Positions 1 to 9,215 are shown, counted from the stretch's first letter. The stretch: 64,000 nt of DNA from Halomonas denitrificans (GCF_003056305.1 NZ_PYVX01000002.1:1-64000); one strand, 5' to 3'. The notes: generated by a model from the letters alone, not told the origin. A program made the numbers and translations.

Positions 1-340
1 TGTTCGACGGCGTCACCGAGCAGATGGCCATCGGCCGCGAGGAGATCTTCGGCCCGGTGCTGGCGGTGTTCGGCTTCGACAGCGAGGCCGAGGCGGTGCG
101 GCTCGCCAACGACAGCGACTACGGCCTGGCGGCCGGGCTGTGGAGCCAGGACATCGATCGCATCATGCGGGTGACCCGACGGCTGCGCTCGGGCCAGGTG
201 TTCGTCAACAACTGGGCGGGGGCGATCAGACCATGCCCTTCGGCGGGGTCAAGCAGTCGGGCAACGGCCGCGACAAGTCCCATCACTCGCTGGAGGAGTA
301 CTCCGACCTCAAGAGCGTATGGATGACCCTCGCGACCTGA
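1..340 (+). pseudogene. Aldehyde dehydrogenase (PuuC-like), 3' end, frameshifted
   Basis: This is the C-terminal end of an NAD(P)-dependent aldehyde dehydrogenase whose start lies left of the window. The frame running from base 3 reads VTEQMAIGREEIFGPVL and continues to VFVNNWAG. It then goes out of frame, and the remainder (GGDQTMPFGGVKQSGNGRDK onwards, ending at the TGA at 338-340) is in another frame. One base is missing in the G run at 218-222 (five Gs where six would restore the frame). The tail resembles gamma-glutamyl-gamma-aminobutyraldehyde dehydrogenase (PuuC), which acts in putrescine breakdown. Without repair the product would lose the conserved PFGG C-terminus. A sequencing error in a G homopolymer is about as likely as a real mutation. 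Confidence 0.8.
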
Positions 341-387
341 GCGTGGCCCGGGCCCCTGACGGCCGCCGCCGAGGGCGGCGCGCCGGC

Positions 388-1215
388 CTAGGGGCCCGCC
401 TGGCGGCGGGAGACCAGGGCCACGTGGTCGAGGAAGAGCCGGAACAGCTGCGACTGGCTCGAGACCGCCAGGCGCTGGTAGATGTGCTTGCGGTGGACCT
501 TGACGGTGCCGTCGCTGATGTCAAGCTCCCGGGCCGCCGACTTGGTGGAGTGGCCCGCCAGCAGCAGCCTGACGATATCGCGCTCCCTGGCGGTGAGGGC
601 CTCCTGGCCGAAGCTGTCGAAGGCGGCCTCCACCGGCTCGCGCTCGGCCAGGCGCTCCTGGAAGCGCTGGCCCTGCCACTTCCAGTACTCCCCCAGCAGC
701 ACCTCCAGCACCGGGGCGACATGGCGCAGCGCCTGCAGGCCGCGCCGCGTAAGCCGAGGCGCGTCCTCGCGAAAGCCCAGCGACACCACCATCACCACGT
801 CGGCGTCGACCCGGGCGAACAGGCCGACCTCGTCGGTCAGCCCCAGGGCGCGATAGTAGTGGTGGTAGTAGTCGCTTGACTCGAAGCGGTCCGGGGCCAG
901 CTCGCGCAAGCGGTGGACGCCGCTCGCCAGGCCGTCGTGAACCGCCTTGAAGAAGGGGTCGAGCAGGTAGGCCTCGCTCAGGTAGCGCTCGATGCCCTGC
1001 TCGCGGCGCCGCGGCGGGTAGTTGTCGTGGATCAGCAGCGGCCGATGCTGCGCCTGGTAGGTGTTGACCAGGATGGTGTCGAAGCCCACCAGCTCGTGCA
1101 GGGTCTGCTCCAGCAGGGCGGGGAAACCGACACCGCCGGCCGCGAGGATCAACTGGGCGAGACGCTGGTGCCAGGCCTGGCTGTCGGCGGTGGCGAGGGT
1201 GTCGGTGGAGAGCAC
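388..1215 (-). CDS. LuxR/GerE-type transcriptional regulator
   Basis: The last 65 or so residues form a GerE-type helix-turn-helix (LTARERDIVRLLLAGHSTKS followed by DGTVKVHRKHIYQRL), the DNA-binding domain of LuxR-family activators. The N-terminal 200 residues are not a recognisable autoinducer domain and probably form an unidentified sensing domain. I prefer the GTG start at 1215, which has AGGA about ten bases upstream (275 aa). An ATG at 1263 in the same frame has no ribosome binding site. It lies convergent to the aldehyde dehydrogenase end and may regulate that catabolic locus, which is inference from position only. Confidence 0.8.
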   Translation of the reverse strand: MLSTDTLATADSQAWHQRLAQLILAAGGVGFPALLEQTLHELVGFDTILVNTYQAQHRPLLIHDNYPPRRREQGIERYLSEAYLLDPFFKAVHDGLASGVHRLRELAPDRFESSDYYHHYYRALGLTDEVGLFARVDADVVMVVSLGFREDAPRLTRRGLQALRHVAPVLEVLLGEYWKWQGQRFQERLAEREPVEAAFDSFGQEALTARERDIVRLLLAGHSTKSAARELDISDGTVKVHRKHIYQRLAVSSQSQLFRLFLDHVALVSRRQAGP

Positions 1216-1463
1216 GGCGGGGCGTTCCTGACGGCGTGTTGGGGTCCTCGGACGCTCGAGCATAGCATGGCGCGGCGGGCGCTCCGCCGCCTCGCCGTCA
1301 ACGCCATCGTCCGTGCCGGGGCCCGCGCCGCCAGCCTCGCGCGGGCGGCGTCCCGCCGCTGGGGGTGGCGGGATGGCGCGGCTGGCCTCATCATGGCGCC
1401 AGTCACTATCGTCATTCTATCGCCACTGTCACCGCGATCGATCCAAGGGGGCGCGACGACGCC

Positions 1464-2408
1464 ATGCTGGGATTTCTTCAGGGCTTCTCCTACGGCCTGT
1501 TCCTGACCTGCCTGCCCTGGCTGCTGGTGGGCCTGATCAATCCGCGCCTGGCCGTGCCGATCGAGCCGCCGGGCCGGCTGCAGGTGATCCTGCGCTACTG
1601 CCTGATCGTGCCCTTCATCAGCCTGCTGCTGTGGCTGACCTCGCTATGGGGCGGCTTCGGCCCGACCCTCGCGGGCTGGCTGGCCGGGCTGGTGGCGATC
1701 CCCGTGGCCCTGCCGCTGGAGCGTCGCCTGCGTCGCTTCCTCGAGCGTCGGCGGGTGCGCCGCTTCCGCGAGCGCCTGGCCGCCGAGGCCGCCCGGCGGC
1801 GGGCCGAGGAGGAGCGCGACGCCCACGAGGCGGGACTGATGGTGCTCGACCCCGCCCGCCCCCCGGCCGAGGCCGACGACCTGGTGCTGGCACTGTGCCG
1901 CGCCAAGCAGGCGCTGCTCGACGTGCATCGCCCCGACCTGGCCGTCCAGGCCGACCGCCTCTACAGCCGCTATCGCCACCTGCTGGGCGTGCTCGAGGGG
2001 CGCTTCGATCGCGGCGAGCTGGCCTTCGCCCGCGCCCGGGAGCTGGTCTCCCAGGTCGGCCTCGGCGCGGTGGATACGCTGCACTCCATGGCCGCCCAGG
2101 CCGGCGGCGTGGTCAACGTGGACGGCGAATTCGTGCGCCGGCGCCTGAGCCGCGAGGGGCGCCGGCTCGGCACCCAGGAGCGCGAGGCCCTGCGCCGGCG
2201 CCTCGAGCTGCTCGAGGAGACCGAGCGTCGGCTGGGCGAGCTGGCCGCGCGCAACGAGGCGGCGCTCACCGTGCTCGACGACACCGCGGTCTCCCTGGCG
2301 CGCATCGAGACCGGTCGCCCCCAGGCCTCGGTGACCGCCGAGCGGGCACTGGCGGAGCTGAGCCGCTTCGTCTCCCGCGCCGACCGCTACGGGCGCAGCG
2401 GCTCGTGA
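1464..2408 (+). CDS. Membrane-anchored coiled-coil protein, upstream partner of TelA
   Basis: This 314-aa protein matches no family I can name. Residues 6-27 and roughly 44-75 are hydrophobic and form two or three membrane segments. A basic, Arg/Glu-rich stretch from about residue 84 (LERRLRRFLERRRVRRFRER) begins a long charged, probably coiled-coil cytoplasmic region. The start at 1464 is preceded by a purine-rich AAGGGGG. The telA-like gene begins 47 bases after the stop on the same strand, so the two are probably one operon. The pairing suggests a shared envelope or stress role, but no function can be assigned from sequence. Confidence 0.7.
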   Translation: MLGFLQGFSYGLFLTCLPWLLVGLINPRLAVPIEPPGRLQVILRYCLIVPFISLLLWLTSLWGGFGPTLAGWLAGLVAIPVALPLERRLRRFLERRRVRRFRERLAAEAARRRAEEERDAHEAGLMVLDPARPPAEADDLVLALCRAKQALLDVHRPDLAVQADRLYSRYRHLLGVLEGRFDRGELAFARARELVSQVGLGAVDTLHSMAAQAGGVVNVDGEFVRRRLSREGRRLGTQEREALRRRLELLEETERRLGELAARNEAALTVLDDTAVSLARIETGRPQASVTAERALAELSRFVSRADRYGRSGS

Positions 2409-2455
2409 TGCCCGCCTGATCCCCCCTATCCGACCGACCCTTTCAGGAGATGCCC

Positions 2456-3643
2456 ATGACCGAGCCATCCCAAGACGGCGACCGCCTGGCGCTGCCGCCG
2501 GTAGAGGAGATCGCCCGCGACCTCGAGGGCGCGGCCGGCGAGGGGACGACCGCCCGCGCCGATGACGACGCGAGCCTGGATGCCCAGGCCGAGGCCTTCG
2601 TCGAGACGCTGCTGGATGGCGGCGACGCCGAGGCCCAGGCGCGCCAGCGCCGCGCCGTCGACGAGCTGGGCCTGGAGCTCCAGCAGCAGGCCGCCCACCA
2701 GAGCGCCATGCTGCAGACCCCGCTGCGCCAGCTGGCCCACCATGGCGACGAGGGCGGCCCGGTGGCCAAGGCGCTGGTCGACCTGCGCGGGCGCATGCAG
2801 TCACTGGACCCCGCCCGGCACAACCTCGCCTCGGGGCCGCTGGATCGGCTGCTGGCGCGGCTCCCGGGGGCCGGCAGCCGCCTGCAGCGCTACTTCCGCA
2901 AGTTCGAGACGGCCCAGCAGGCGCTGGACGCGATCATCGCCGACCTGGAGGGCGGCCGCGACATGCTGCGCCGCGACAACCTGACCCTCGATGACGACCA
3001 GCAGGCGCTGCGCGAGACCCTCGCCAGGCTCACGCGCCAGATCGCCCTGGGGCGGCGCATCGACGATCGCCTGCAGGTCGCCATCGACCGCCGCGACGAG
3101 GAAGACCCGCAGCGGCGCTTCCTCGAGGAGGAGCTGCTCTTCCCGCTGCGCCAGCGCATCGTCGACCTGCAGCAGCAGCTGGCGGTCAGCCAGCAGGGCG
3201 TGCTGGCCCTCGAGGTGATCATCCGCAACAACCGCGAGCTGATGCGCGGCGTCGACCGCGCCATCAACGTCACCGTCTCGGCGCTGACCGTGGCGGTGAC
3301 CGTGGCCCTGGCGCTGGCCAACCAGCGGCTGGTGCTCGACCGCGTCGAGTCGCTCAACGCCACCACCTCGGAGATGATCGGCGGCACCGCCCGGGCGCTG
3401 CGCCAGCAGGGCGTGGACATCCAGCGGCGCGCCTCGTCGGCGATGCTCGACATGCAGGCCCTGGAGGAGGCCTTCGGCGAGGTGATCGGGGCCATCGACG
3501 ACCTCTCGCGCTATCGCCGCGAGGCCCTGCCGCGCCTGGACGACCAGATCGATCGGCTGGCGACCCTGGCCGGCCAGGGCGGCGAGGCCATCGACCGCCT
3601 GGCCCGAGGCCGCGACGCCGACGATGACGGGGCGCCGGCCTGA
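2456..3643 (+). CDS. TelA/KlaA family (toxic anion resistance) protein
   Basis: This 395-aa protein carries the TelA-family core. RYFRKFETAQQALDAIIADL and the following GGRDMLRRDNLTL lie in the middle. LRQRIVDLQQQLAVSQQGVL and the following VIIRNNRELMRGVDRAINVT lie in the C-terminal half. The family was named for plasmid tellurite resistance, but chromosomal members are mostly uncharacterised, so a tellurite role should not be assumed. The N-terminal 60 residues are acidic and low in complexity. An in-frame ATG lies at 2450, but AGGAG (2445-2449) is correctly spaced only for the ATG at 2456. It follows the membrane protein gene at 1464. Confidence 0.85.
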   Translation: MTEPSQDGDRLALPPVEEIARDLEGAAGEGTTARADDDASLDAQAEAFVETLLDGGDAEAQARQRRAVDELGLELQQQAAHQSAMLQTPLRQLAHHGDEGGPVAKALVDLRGRMQSLDPARHNLASGPLDRLLARLPGAGSRLQRYFRKFETAQQALDAIIADLEGGRDMLRRDNLTLDDDQQALRETLARLTRQIALGRRIDDRLQVAIDRRDEEDPQRRFLEEELLFPLRQRIVDLQQQLAVSQQGVLALEVIIRNNRELMRGVDRAINVTVSALTVAVTVALALANQRLVLDRVESLNATTSEMIGGTARALRQQGVDIQRRASSAMLDMQALEEAFGEVIGAIDDLSRYRREALPRLDDQIDRLATLAGQGGEAIDRLARGRDADDDGAPA

Positions 3644-3752
3644 GCGCTCCCCCGATCACGCCGGCGTCCCCGCCTTCGCCCCTGCATCGCCCGCGCACTG
3701 GACTATGCTGCTCGAAGCGGCCCGGCCGGGCGAGCAGCAGGGGGAACGCGAC

Positions 3753-5057
3753 ATGGCGGATGCAAAGAACATCTTCGTGGTGGGGCTCAACGATTTCAAT
3801 CGCCAGCGGCTCGAGACACTGCGCGGCGCCGAACACTGGCGCTTTCACGGCATCATCGCCCCCGAGGCGGTCTACGACACCGAGGAGTTCGACATCGCCG
3901 CCATGCTGGCGGAGGCGACGGACGAGCTCGAGGCCTTCGAGGGGTCCATCGACGCCGTCGTCGGCTACATGGACTTCCCCGTCTCGACCATGCTGCCGAT
4001 CCTCTGCGAGCGCTTCGGCACCCAATCCACCTCGCTGGCGAGCCTGCTCAAGTGCGAGCACAAGTACTGGAGCCGCCGGGTGCAGAAGGAGGTCATTCCC
4101 GACTTCATTCCGGGCTTCACGGCCTTCGACCCCTTCGACGACGAGGCCCTGACCCACATCGGCGAGGCGGGGCTCTACTTCCCCTTCTTCATCAAGCCGA
4201 TCAAGTCCTCGGGCTCCCGGCTGGGCTTTCGCATCGACACCCCCGAGGACTTCTACCAGGCCATCGAGCAGCTGCGCGACGCGATCGGCCTGATCGCCGA
4301 CCCCTTCAATACGGTGCTGGAGCAGGCACAGCTGCCCGACGAGATCGCCGCCGTGGACGGCCACTTCTGCATGGCCGAGGAGATCATCGGCGGCTGGCAG
4401 TGCACCGTGGAGGGGTACGTCTACGCGGGGGAGGTGGTCAGCTACGGCATCGTCGACTCGCTGCGCTATCCCCAGGTGCTGAGCTTCTTCCATTATCGCT
4501 ACCCCTCGGGGCTGCCCGAGCCCATCCAGGCCAAGATGCGCGAGTTGACCGACACGGTGATGACCCACATCGGCTACGACAACGCCGCCTTCAACATCGA
4601 GTACTTCTGGGACGAGGTGCAGGACCGCATCTGGCTGCTCGAGATCAACACGCGCATCTCCCAGTCCCACTGCGATCTCTTCGAGAAGGTCGACGGCATC
4701 AGCAACCAGCAGGTCACCATCGACCTGGGGCTGGGGCAGCGTCCCGACATGCCGCATCGCCAGGGCGACTTCGCCATGGCGGCCAAGTTCTTCTACCGAG
4801 TGTTCTTCACCGATGCCCTGGTGACCCGGGTGCCGACGCCGGCCGAGGTCGACGCGCTCGAGGCCGACTTCCCCGGGACGATGATCGACATCCAGGTGGC
4901 CGACGGGCAGTGGCTCTCCTCGCTGCCCGAGCAGGACAGTTACAGCTTCGCCCTGGCCCATGTCTGGATGGGGGCGAATTCGGCTGAGGACCTGCTCGCC
5001 GACTACGACCGGCTGGCGGCGCGACTGGCCTTCGAGTTCGATCAGATCCAGGGCTGA
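3753..5057 (+). CDS. ATP-grasp domain enzyme (carboxylate-amine ligase-like)
   Basis: A 434-aa protein with an ATP-grasp fold. The central lysine-containing strand is FPFFIKPIKSSGSRLGFRI, and the metal/ATP-binding WLLEINTRISQSHCDL is at the end of the domain. An N-terminal pre-ATP-grasp segment (NIFVVGLNDFNRQRL) precedes it. ATP-grasp enzymes join a carboxylate to an amine or thiol through an acyl-phosphate; the substrate here is unknown. The start at 3753 has GGGGGAA upstream, and earlier in-frame ATGs give an unrelated leader. The CocE-type hydrolase begins 42 bases downstream and a transporter follows, so the enzyme probably makes or processes an amide or peptide-like compound, which is inference. 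Confidence 0.8.
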   Translation: MADAKNIFVVGLNDFNRQRLETLRGAEHWRFHGIIAPEAVYDTEEFDIAAMLAEATDELEAFEGSIDAVVGYMDFPVSTMLPILCERFGTQSTSLASLLKCEHKYWSRRVQKEVIPDFIPGFTAFDPFDDEALTHIGEAGLYFPFFIKPIKSSGSRLGFRIDTPEDFYQAIEQLRDAIGLIADPFNTVLEQAQLPDEIAAVDGHFCMAEEIIGGWQCTVEGYVYAGEVVSYGIVDSLRYPQVLSFFHYRYPSGLPEPIQAKMRELTDTVMTHIGYDNAAFNIEYFWDEVQDRIWLLEINTRISQSHCDLFEKVDGISNQQVTIDLGLGQRPDMPHRQGDFAMAAKFFYRVFFTDALVTRVPTPAEVDALEADFPGTMIDIQVADGQWLSSLPEQDSYSFALAHVWMGANSAEDLLADYDRLAARLAFEFDQIQG

Positions 5058-5099
5058 GCCCGCCCGAACGGGCCCTCACGGAACAGGGAGAGCAGCAGC

Positions 5100-7133
5100 A
5101 TGCGCATCGTCAACGACTTCCCGCGTCGGGTCATGGAAGAGGAGACCTGGATCCCGCTGCCCGACGGCAGCCGGCTGGCCGCGCGCATCTGGCGGCCGGT
5201 GGACGCCGAGATCCATCCCGTGCCGGCGATACTCGAGTACCTGCCCTATCGCAAGCGCGACCTCACCGCCGAGCGTGACGTGCAGAGCCACCCCTACTGG
5301 GCGGGCCACGGCTACGCCGGGGTGCGGGTCGACATCCGCGGCACCGGCGAGTCCGACGGCGTGCTCACCGACGAGTACCTGCCGAGCGAGCTGGACGACG
5401 GCCTGGTGATCCTCGAATGGCTCCAGGCCCAGCCCTGGTGCACCGGGGACGTCGGCATGATCGGCATCTCCTGGGGCGGCTTCAACGGCCTGCAGATCGC
5501 CGCCCTGGGACCGCCCCAGCTCAAGGCGGTGATCACGATCTGCTTCACCGACGACCGCTACGCCGACGACATCCACCACATGGGCGGCTGCCTGCTGGGC
5601 GACAACCTCTCCTGGGCCTCGACCATGTTCGACGGCAACGCCTGTCCGCCGGACCCCGAGCTCGTCGGCGAGCGCTGGCGCGACATGTGGCTCGAGCGGC
5701 TCGACGGCAGCGGCCTGTGGCTCGCCCAGTGGCTCGAGCACCAGCGCCGCGACGACTACTGGAAGCACGGCTCGGTGTGCGAGGACTACGCGGCGATCCA
5801 GTGTCCGGTCTATGCCATCAGCGGCTGGGCCGACGGCTACTGCAACGCCGTCTTCCGCCTGCTGGCCGGGCTCGACGTGCCGCGCAAGGGGCTGGTCGGC
5901 CCCTGGGCCCACAAGTACCCGCACCTCGGCGTGCCGGGACCGGCCATCGGCTTCCTGCAGGAGTCGCTGCGCTGGTGGGACCAGTGGCTGAAAGGGGTCG
6001 ATACCGGGATCATGGAGGAACCCATGCTGCGGGTCTGGATGCAGGAGGCGATGCCACCCTCGGCGCGCTACGAGGAGCGTCCCGGACGCTGGGTCGCCGA
6101 GCCCGACTGGCCGTCGCCGAACATCATCCCCGAGGCCTTCCGGCTCACCCAGGGCCACGATCTGATGGCCGAGGACGCACCGCGAGAGGACCCGCCGGAG
6201 GCCACCCTGGACGTCCGCTCGCCGCTCTCGGTGGGGCTCTATGCGGGCAAGTGGTGCTCCTACAATGCGCCCCCGGACCTGCCCCACGACCAGCGCGAGG
6301 AGGATGGCGGCTGCCTGATCTTCCAGACGCCGCGGCTCGAGGAGGCGCTGGAGATCTGCGGCTCGCCGCAGGTCGAGCTCGAGCTCAGCGCCGACCAGCC
6401 GGTGGCCATGGTGGCGCTGCGCCTCTCCGACATCGGCGAGGACGACAAGGCCACCCGGGTCTCCTACGGCCTGCTCAACCTCACCCATCGCGACAGCAAC
6501 GAGCATCCCGAGCCGCTGGTGCCGGGCCAGCGCTATCGGGTGTCCATCCCGCTCAAGCACATCGCCCAGCAGTTCCCGGCGGGCCACGCCATTCGCCTGT
6601 CGCTCTCCACCAGCTACTGGCCGCTGGCATGGCCGGCGCCCGAGCCGGTGCGGATCACCCTCTGGCCCGGCGCCAGTCGGCTGGTGCTGCCGCGCCGCGA
6701 CCCTCGCCCCGACGAGGAGGCGGCGCTGCCCGCCTTCGCCGAGCCCGAGGGCGCACCGGCGCTGGCCAAGACGCTGATCCAGCCCAGCCAGGAGAGCTGG
6801 CGGGTGATCCGCGACCTGGCCAAGGATCGCACCACCCTGGAGGTGGTCCACGACGAGGGTCGCTACCGGATCGACGACATCGACCTGGAGATCGCCGCCC
6901 GGGTCACCGAGCGCTACGGCTACGCCTACGGCAGCTACGACAGCGTCAGCGGCTGGACCGAGTGGCAGCGCAGTTTCCGGCGCGGCGACTGGGAGGTGCA
7001 CACCCTGACCCGCACCCTGCTGACCTCGGATGCCGACAACTTCCGCATCCGCGCCACCCTGGACGCCTGGGAGGGCGAGACCCGCATCTTCGCCAGGACC
7101 TGGGACGAGACGATCCCCCGGGACCTCGTCTAG
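5100..7133 (+). CDS. CocE/NonD family alpha/beta hydrolase (peptidase S15)
   Basis: A 677-aa X-Pro dipeptidyl-peptidase/cocaine-esterase family hydrolase. The nucleophile elbow is GISWGGF with Ser124; the acid is probably Asp245 (SGWADGY) and the base His271 (GPWAHKYPH). The C-terminal third (from about residue 360) is the jelly-roll domain typical of S15 enzymes, ending in a region with SPQVELELSADQPVAMVAL. Members cleave amide or ester bonds in small acyl or peptide substrates. It has no signal peptide, so it should act in the cytoplasm. AGGGAGAG precedes the start. It lies between an ATP-grasp ligase and an UMF1-type transporter. Confidence 0.88.
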   Translation: MRIVNDFPRRVMEEETWIPLPDGSRLAARIWRPVDAEIHPVPAILEYLPYRKRDLTAERDVQSHPYWAGHGYAGVRVDIRGTGESDGVLTDEYLPSELDDGLVILEWLQAQPWCTGDVGMIGISWGGFNGLQIAALGPPQLKAVITICFTDDRYADDIHHMGGCLLGDNLSWASTMFDGNACPPDPELVGERWRDMWLERLDGSGLWLAQWLEHQRRDDYWKHGSVCEDYAAIQCPVYAISGWADGYCNAVFRLLAGLDVPRKGLVGPWAHKYPHLGVPGPAIGFLQESLRWWDQWLKGVDTGIMEEPMLRVWMQEAMPPSARYEERPGRWVAEPDWPSPNIIPEAFRLTQGHDLMAEDAPREDPPEATLDVRSPLSVGLYAGKWCSYNAPPDLPHDQREEDGGCLIFQTPRLEEALEICGSPQVELELSADQPVAMVALRLSDIGEDDKATRVSYGLLNLTHRDSNEHPEPLVPGQRYRVSIPLKHIAQQFPAGHAIRLSLSTSYWPLAWPAPEPVRITLWPGASRLVLPRRDPRPDEEAALPAFAEPEGAPALAKTLIQPSQESWRVIRDLAKDRTTLEVVHDEGRYRIDDIDLEIAARVTERYGYAYGSYDSVSGWTEWQRSFRRGDWEVHTLTRTLLTSDADNFRIRATLDAWEGETRIFARTWDETIPRDLV

Positions 7134-7183
7134 GGCGGGGGAGGCTGCTATCGTGGCGCCCTGACTCTCACAGGGATGCGCCG

Positions 7184-8539
7184 ATGAGCCTCACCCCCGC
7201 CGCCGTGACCGCGACGCCGCGCGCCTCGCGCAAGGAGATCCTCGGCTGGGCGATGTTCGACTTCGCCGGCCAGGCCTACACCTTGCTGATCATCACCGTG
7301 GTGTTCGGCGAACTCTTCACCACGGTGATCGTCGGCGATCGCGGCGACGGCTATCGCCTGGCCAACTTCCTGTGGAGCCTGGCGCTGGCCATGAGCTACC
7401 TGCTGGTGGTGCTCACCGGCCCCCTGTGCGGGGCGGTGATGGACTACCAGGCGGCGAAGAAGCCCTTCCTGTTCGTCAGCTACCTGGCCACCGTGGCCGC
7501 CTCGGCGATGCTCTACTTCGTGGTGCCGGGGGCGGTGCTGCTGGGCGTGGTGCTGATCGTGATCGCCAACTACGCCTTCTCCATGGGCGAGTCGTTCATC
7601 GCCGCCTTCCTGCCCGACCTCGGCCCGCCGGAGGACCTGGGCAAGATCTCCGGCTTCGGCTGGGCGCTGGGCTACGTCGGGGGGCTGCTCGCCGCGGGCT
7701 TCTCGCTGTTCATGCTGGGCGAGGCCACGGCGGAGAACTTCGAGCGCGTCCGCTGGGTGGGGCCCTTCGCCGCGGGCTTCTTCCTGGTCGCCGCGGTGCC
7801 CACCTTCCTCTGGGTGCGGGAGCGCGGCACCCCCCAGCCGCCGGGCAAGACCTACCGCGAGATCGCCGTGGCGCGGGTCGCGACCACGCTGCACGAGCTG
7901 AAGCGCTTCCGCGACCTCGGCATCTTCCTGGTCTCGCTGCTCTTCTCCATGGCCGGCGTCTACATCGTCATCGCCTTCGCCTTCATCTATGGCGCCCAGG
8001 TGATCGGCTGGGACGAGGCGATCCGCAACCTGATGTTCATCATCGTGCAGATCACCGCCGCGGTGGGGGCGCTGGGCTTCGGCTTCATCCAGGACCGCAT
8101 CGGCACCCGCATCACCTACCTCTTCACCCTGGCGCTCTGGGTGGCGGCGATACTGGCCATCTGGGCCACACCGGAGGTCACCGCCTTCCTGAACGGCCAC
8201 TTCGGCCTCGCCTGGGAGGCGCAGCACCTCTTCCTGGTGGTGGGCTGCCTGGCCGGGCTCTCCCTGGGCTCCAGCCAGTCGGCCAGCCGCGCCCTGGTGG
8301 GACTCTTCTCGCCGCAGCGCAAGGCCGCCGAGTTCTTCGGCTTCTGGGGCCTGGCCAACAAGCTCGCCGGGGTGATCGGCATCATCGGCCTGGGCCTCTT
8401 GCAGTCGCTGGTGGGGCTCAAGGCCTCGATCCTGCTCTGCGCGGCGCTGTTCCTCGTCGCCATCCTGGTCTGCCTGTTCGTCGACCAGGCCCGCGGCCAG
8501 CAGGCGGCCCGCGACTGGGAGGCCCGCAACGGCCGCTAG
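7184..8539 (+). CDS. UMF1/Atg22-like MFS transporter
   Basis: A 451-aa integral membrane protein with about twelve hydrophobic segments, starting with the UMF1-type signature KEILGWAMFDFAGQAYTLLI. The family includes fungal vacuolar amino-acid exporter Atg22 and uncharacterised bacterial permeases, so amino acids, peptides or related amides are plausible cargo. The start at 7184 has AGGGA about eight bases upstream. It is 50 bases after the CocE-type hydrolase and on the same strand, which suggests that it moves the substrate or product of the ATP-grasp/hydrolase pair. Cargo cannot be deduced from sequence. Confidence 0.85.
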   Translation: MSLTPAAVTATPRASRKEILGWAMFDFAGQAYTLLIITVVFGELFTTVIVGDRGDGYRLANFLWSLALAMSYLLVVLTGPLCGAVMDYQAAKKPFLFVSYLATVAASAMLYFVVPGAVLLGVVLIVIANYAFSMGESFIAAFLPDLGPPEDLGKISGFGWALGYVGGLLAAGFSLFMLGEATAENFERVRWVGPFAAGFFLVAAVPTFLWVRERGTPQPPGKTYREIAVARVATTLHELKRFRDLGIFLVSLLFSMAGVYIVIAFAFIYGAQVIGWDEAIRNLMFIIVQITAAVGALGFGFIQDRIGTRITYLFTLALWVAAILAIWATPEVTAFLNGHFGLAWEAQHLFLVVGCLAGLSLGSSQSASRALVGLFSPQRKAAEFFGFWGLANKLAGVIGIIGLGLLQSLVGLKASILLCAALFLVAILVCLFVDQARGQQAARDWEARNGR

Positions 8540-8623
8540 ACGGATCGCTGAACCGGCGTGACACGGTGGCGGCCCGCCGCTGTGGCATGATGGCGCCAGG
8601 GGCCACTGTCGGGAGGAGCGCAC

Positions 8624-9145
8624 ATGAGCGACGAGCGAGCCACACGCCGGGTCGGGCTCGGCATGATGCTGCTGTTCTGGGTGCTCTTCCTGGCGGGCGG
8701 CGCCTGGTGGTTCCAGGGCGTCCTCGATGCCCAGCGCAACCCCAACGCCCACCTCGCCGAGGTCGCGGTGGGCGAGGGCGGCCCGGTGGTGCTGGAGCGC
8801 AATCGCGCCGGCCACTTCGTGGCCACCGGGCGCATCAACGGCGAGCCGGTGGAGTTCCTGCTCGACACCGGCGCCACCTACGTGGCACTGCCGGAGGCGC
8901 TGGCCGACCGGCTGGGGCTCGAGCGCACCGGCAGCGCCTGGTTCAATACCGCCAACGGCCGGGTGCGCGGCGACCTCACCACCCTCGAGACGGTGCGCCT
9001 GGGCGGCTACGAGGCCCGGGACGTGCGCGGCTCGGTCAGCCCCGGGCTCGGCGGCGAGGCGGCGCTGCTCGGCATGAGCTTCCTCGAGCGCTTCGACATC
9101 GAGATCCGCGGCGAGCAGATGGTGCTGCGCCCGGCCAGGCGCTGA
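8624..9145 (+). CDS. Membrane-anchored retropepsin-like aspartic protease
   Basis: This 173-aa protein belongs to the TIGR02281-type clan AA aspartic protease family. A single N-terminal membrane segment (about residues 12-30) is followed by a linker and a retropepsin domain with the catalytic motif [11 protein letters not shown] (Asp81) and a later [13 protein letters not shown] strand. These bacterial proteins are one-domain enzymes expected to act as dimers, with the catalytic domain predicted outside the inner membrane. GGGAGGAG lies just upstream of the start. No viral or mobile genes are nearby, so it is a cellular protein. The substrate is unknown. Confidence 0.88.
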   Translation: MSDERATRRVGLGMMLLFWVLFLAGGAWWFQGVLDAQRNPNAHLAEVAVGEGGPVVLERNRAGHFVATGRINGEPVEFLLDTGATYVALPEALADRLGLERTGSAWFNTANGRVRGDLTTLETVRLGGYEARDVRGSVSPGLGGEAALLGMSFLERFDIEIRGEQMVLRPARR

Positions 9146-9215
9146 GGCGCCCGGGCTGGCAGGCGGCCGGCGAGACGCTATGCTGGGGGCCCATTCCCAG
9201 CCTGGAGGCCGTGTC

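Noticed and set aside
2456..3643. Tellurite resistance as the function of the TelA-like gene
   Set aside because: No other tellurite genes (terB-F, tehAB) are near, and chromosomal TelA proteins are mostly unrelated to tellurite.
5076..7001. Long open frame on the minus strand opposite the CocE-type hydrolase
   Set aside because: It is antisense to a gene with a clear catalytic triad; high GC makes stop codons rare in the shadow frames. Its sequence is low in complexity and unlike any family.
8624..9145. Retropepsin domain as a sign of a retroelement
   Set aside because: No reverse transcriptase or repeats are near; the membrane-anchored form is a normal bacterial family.
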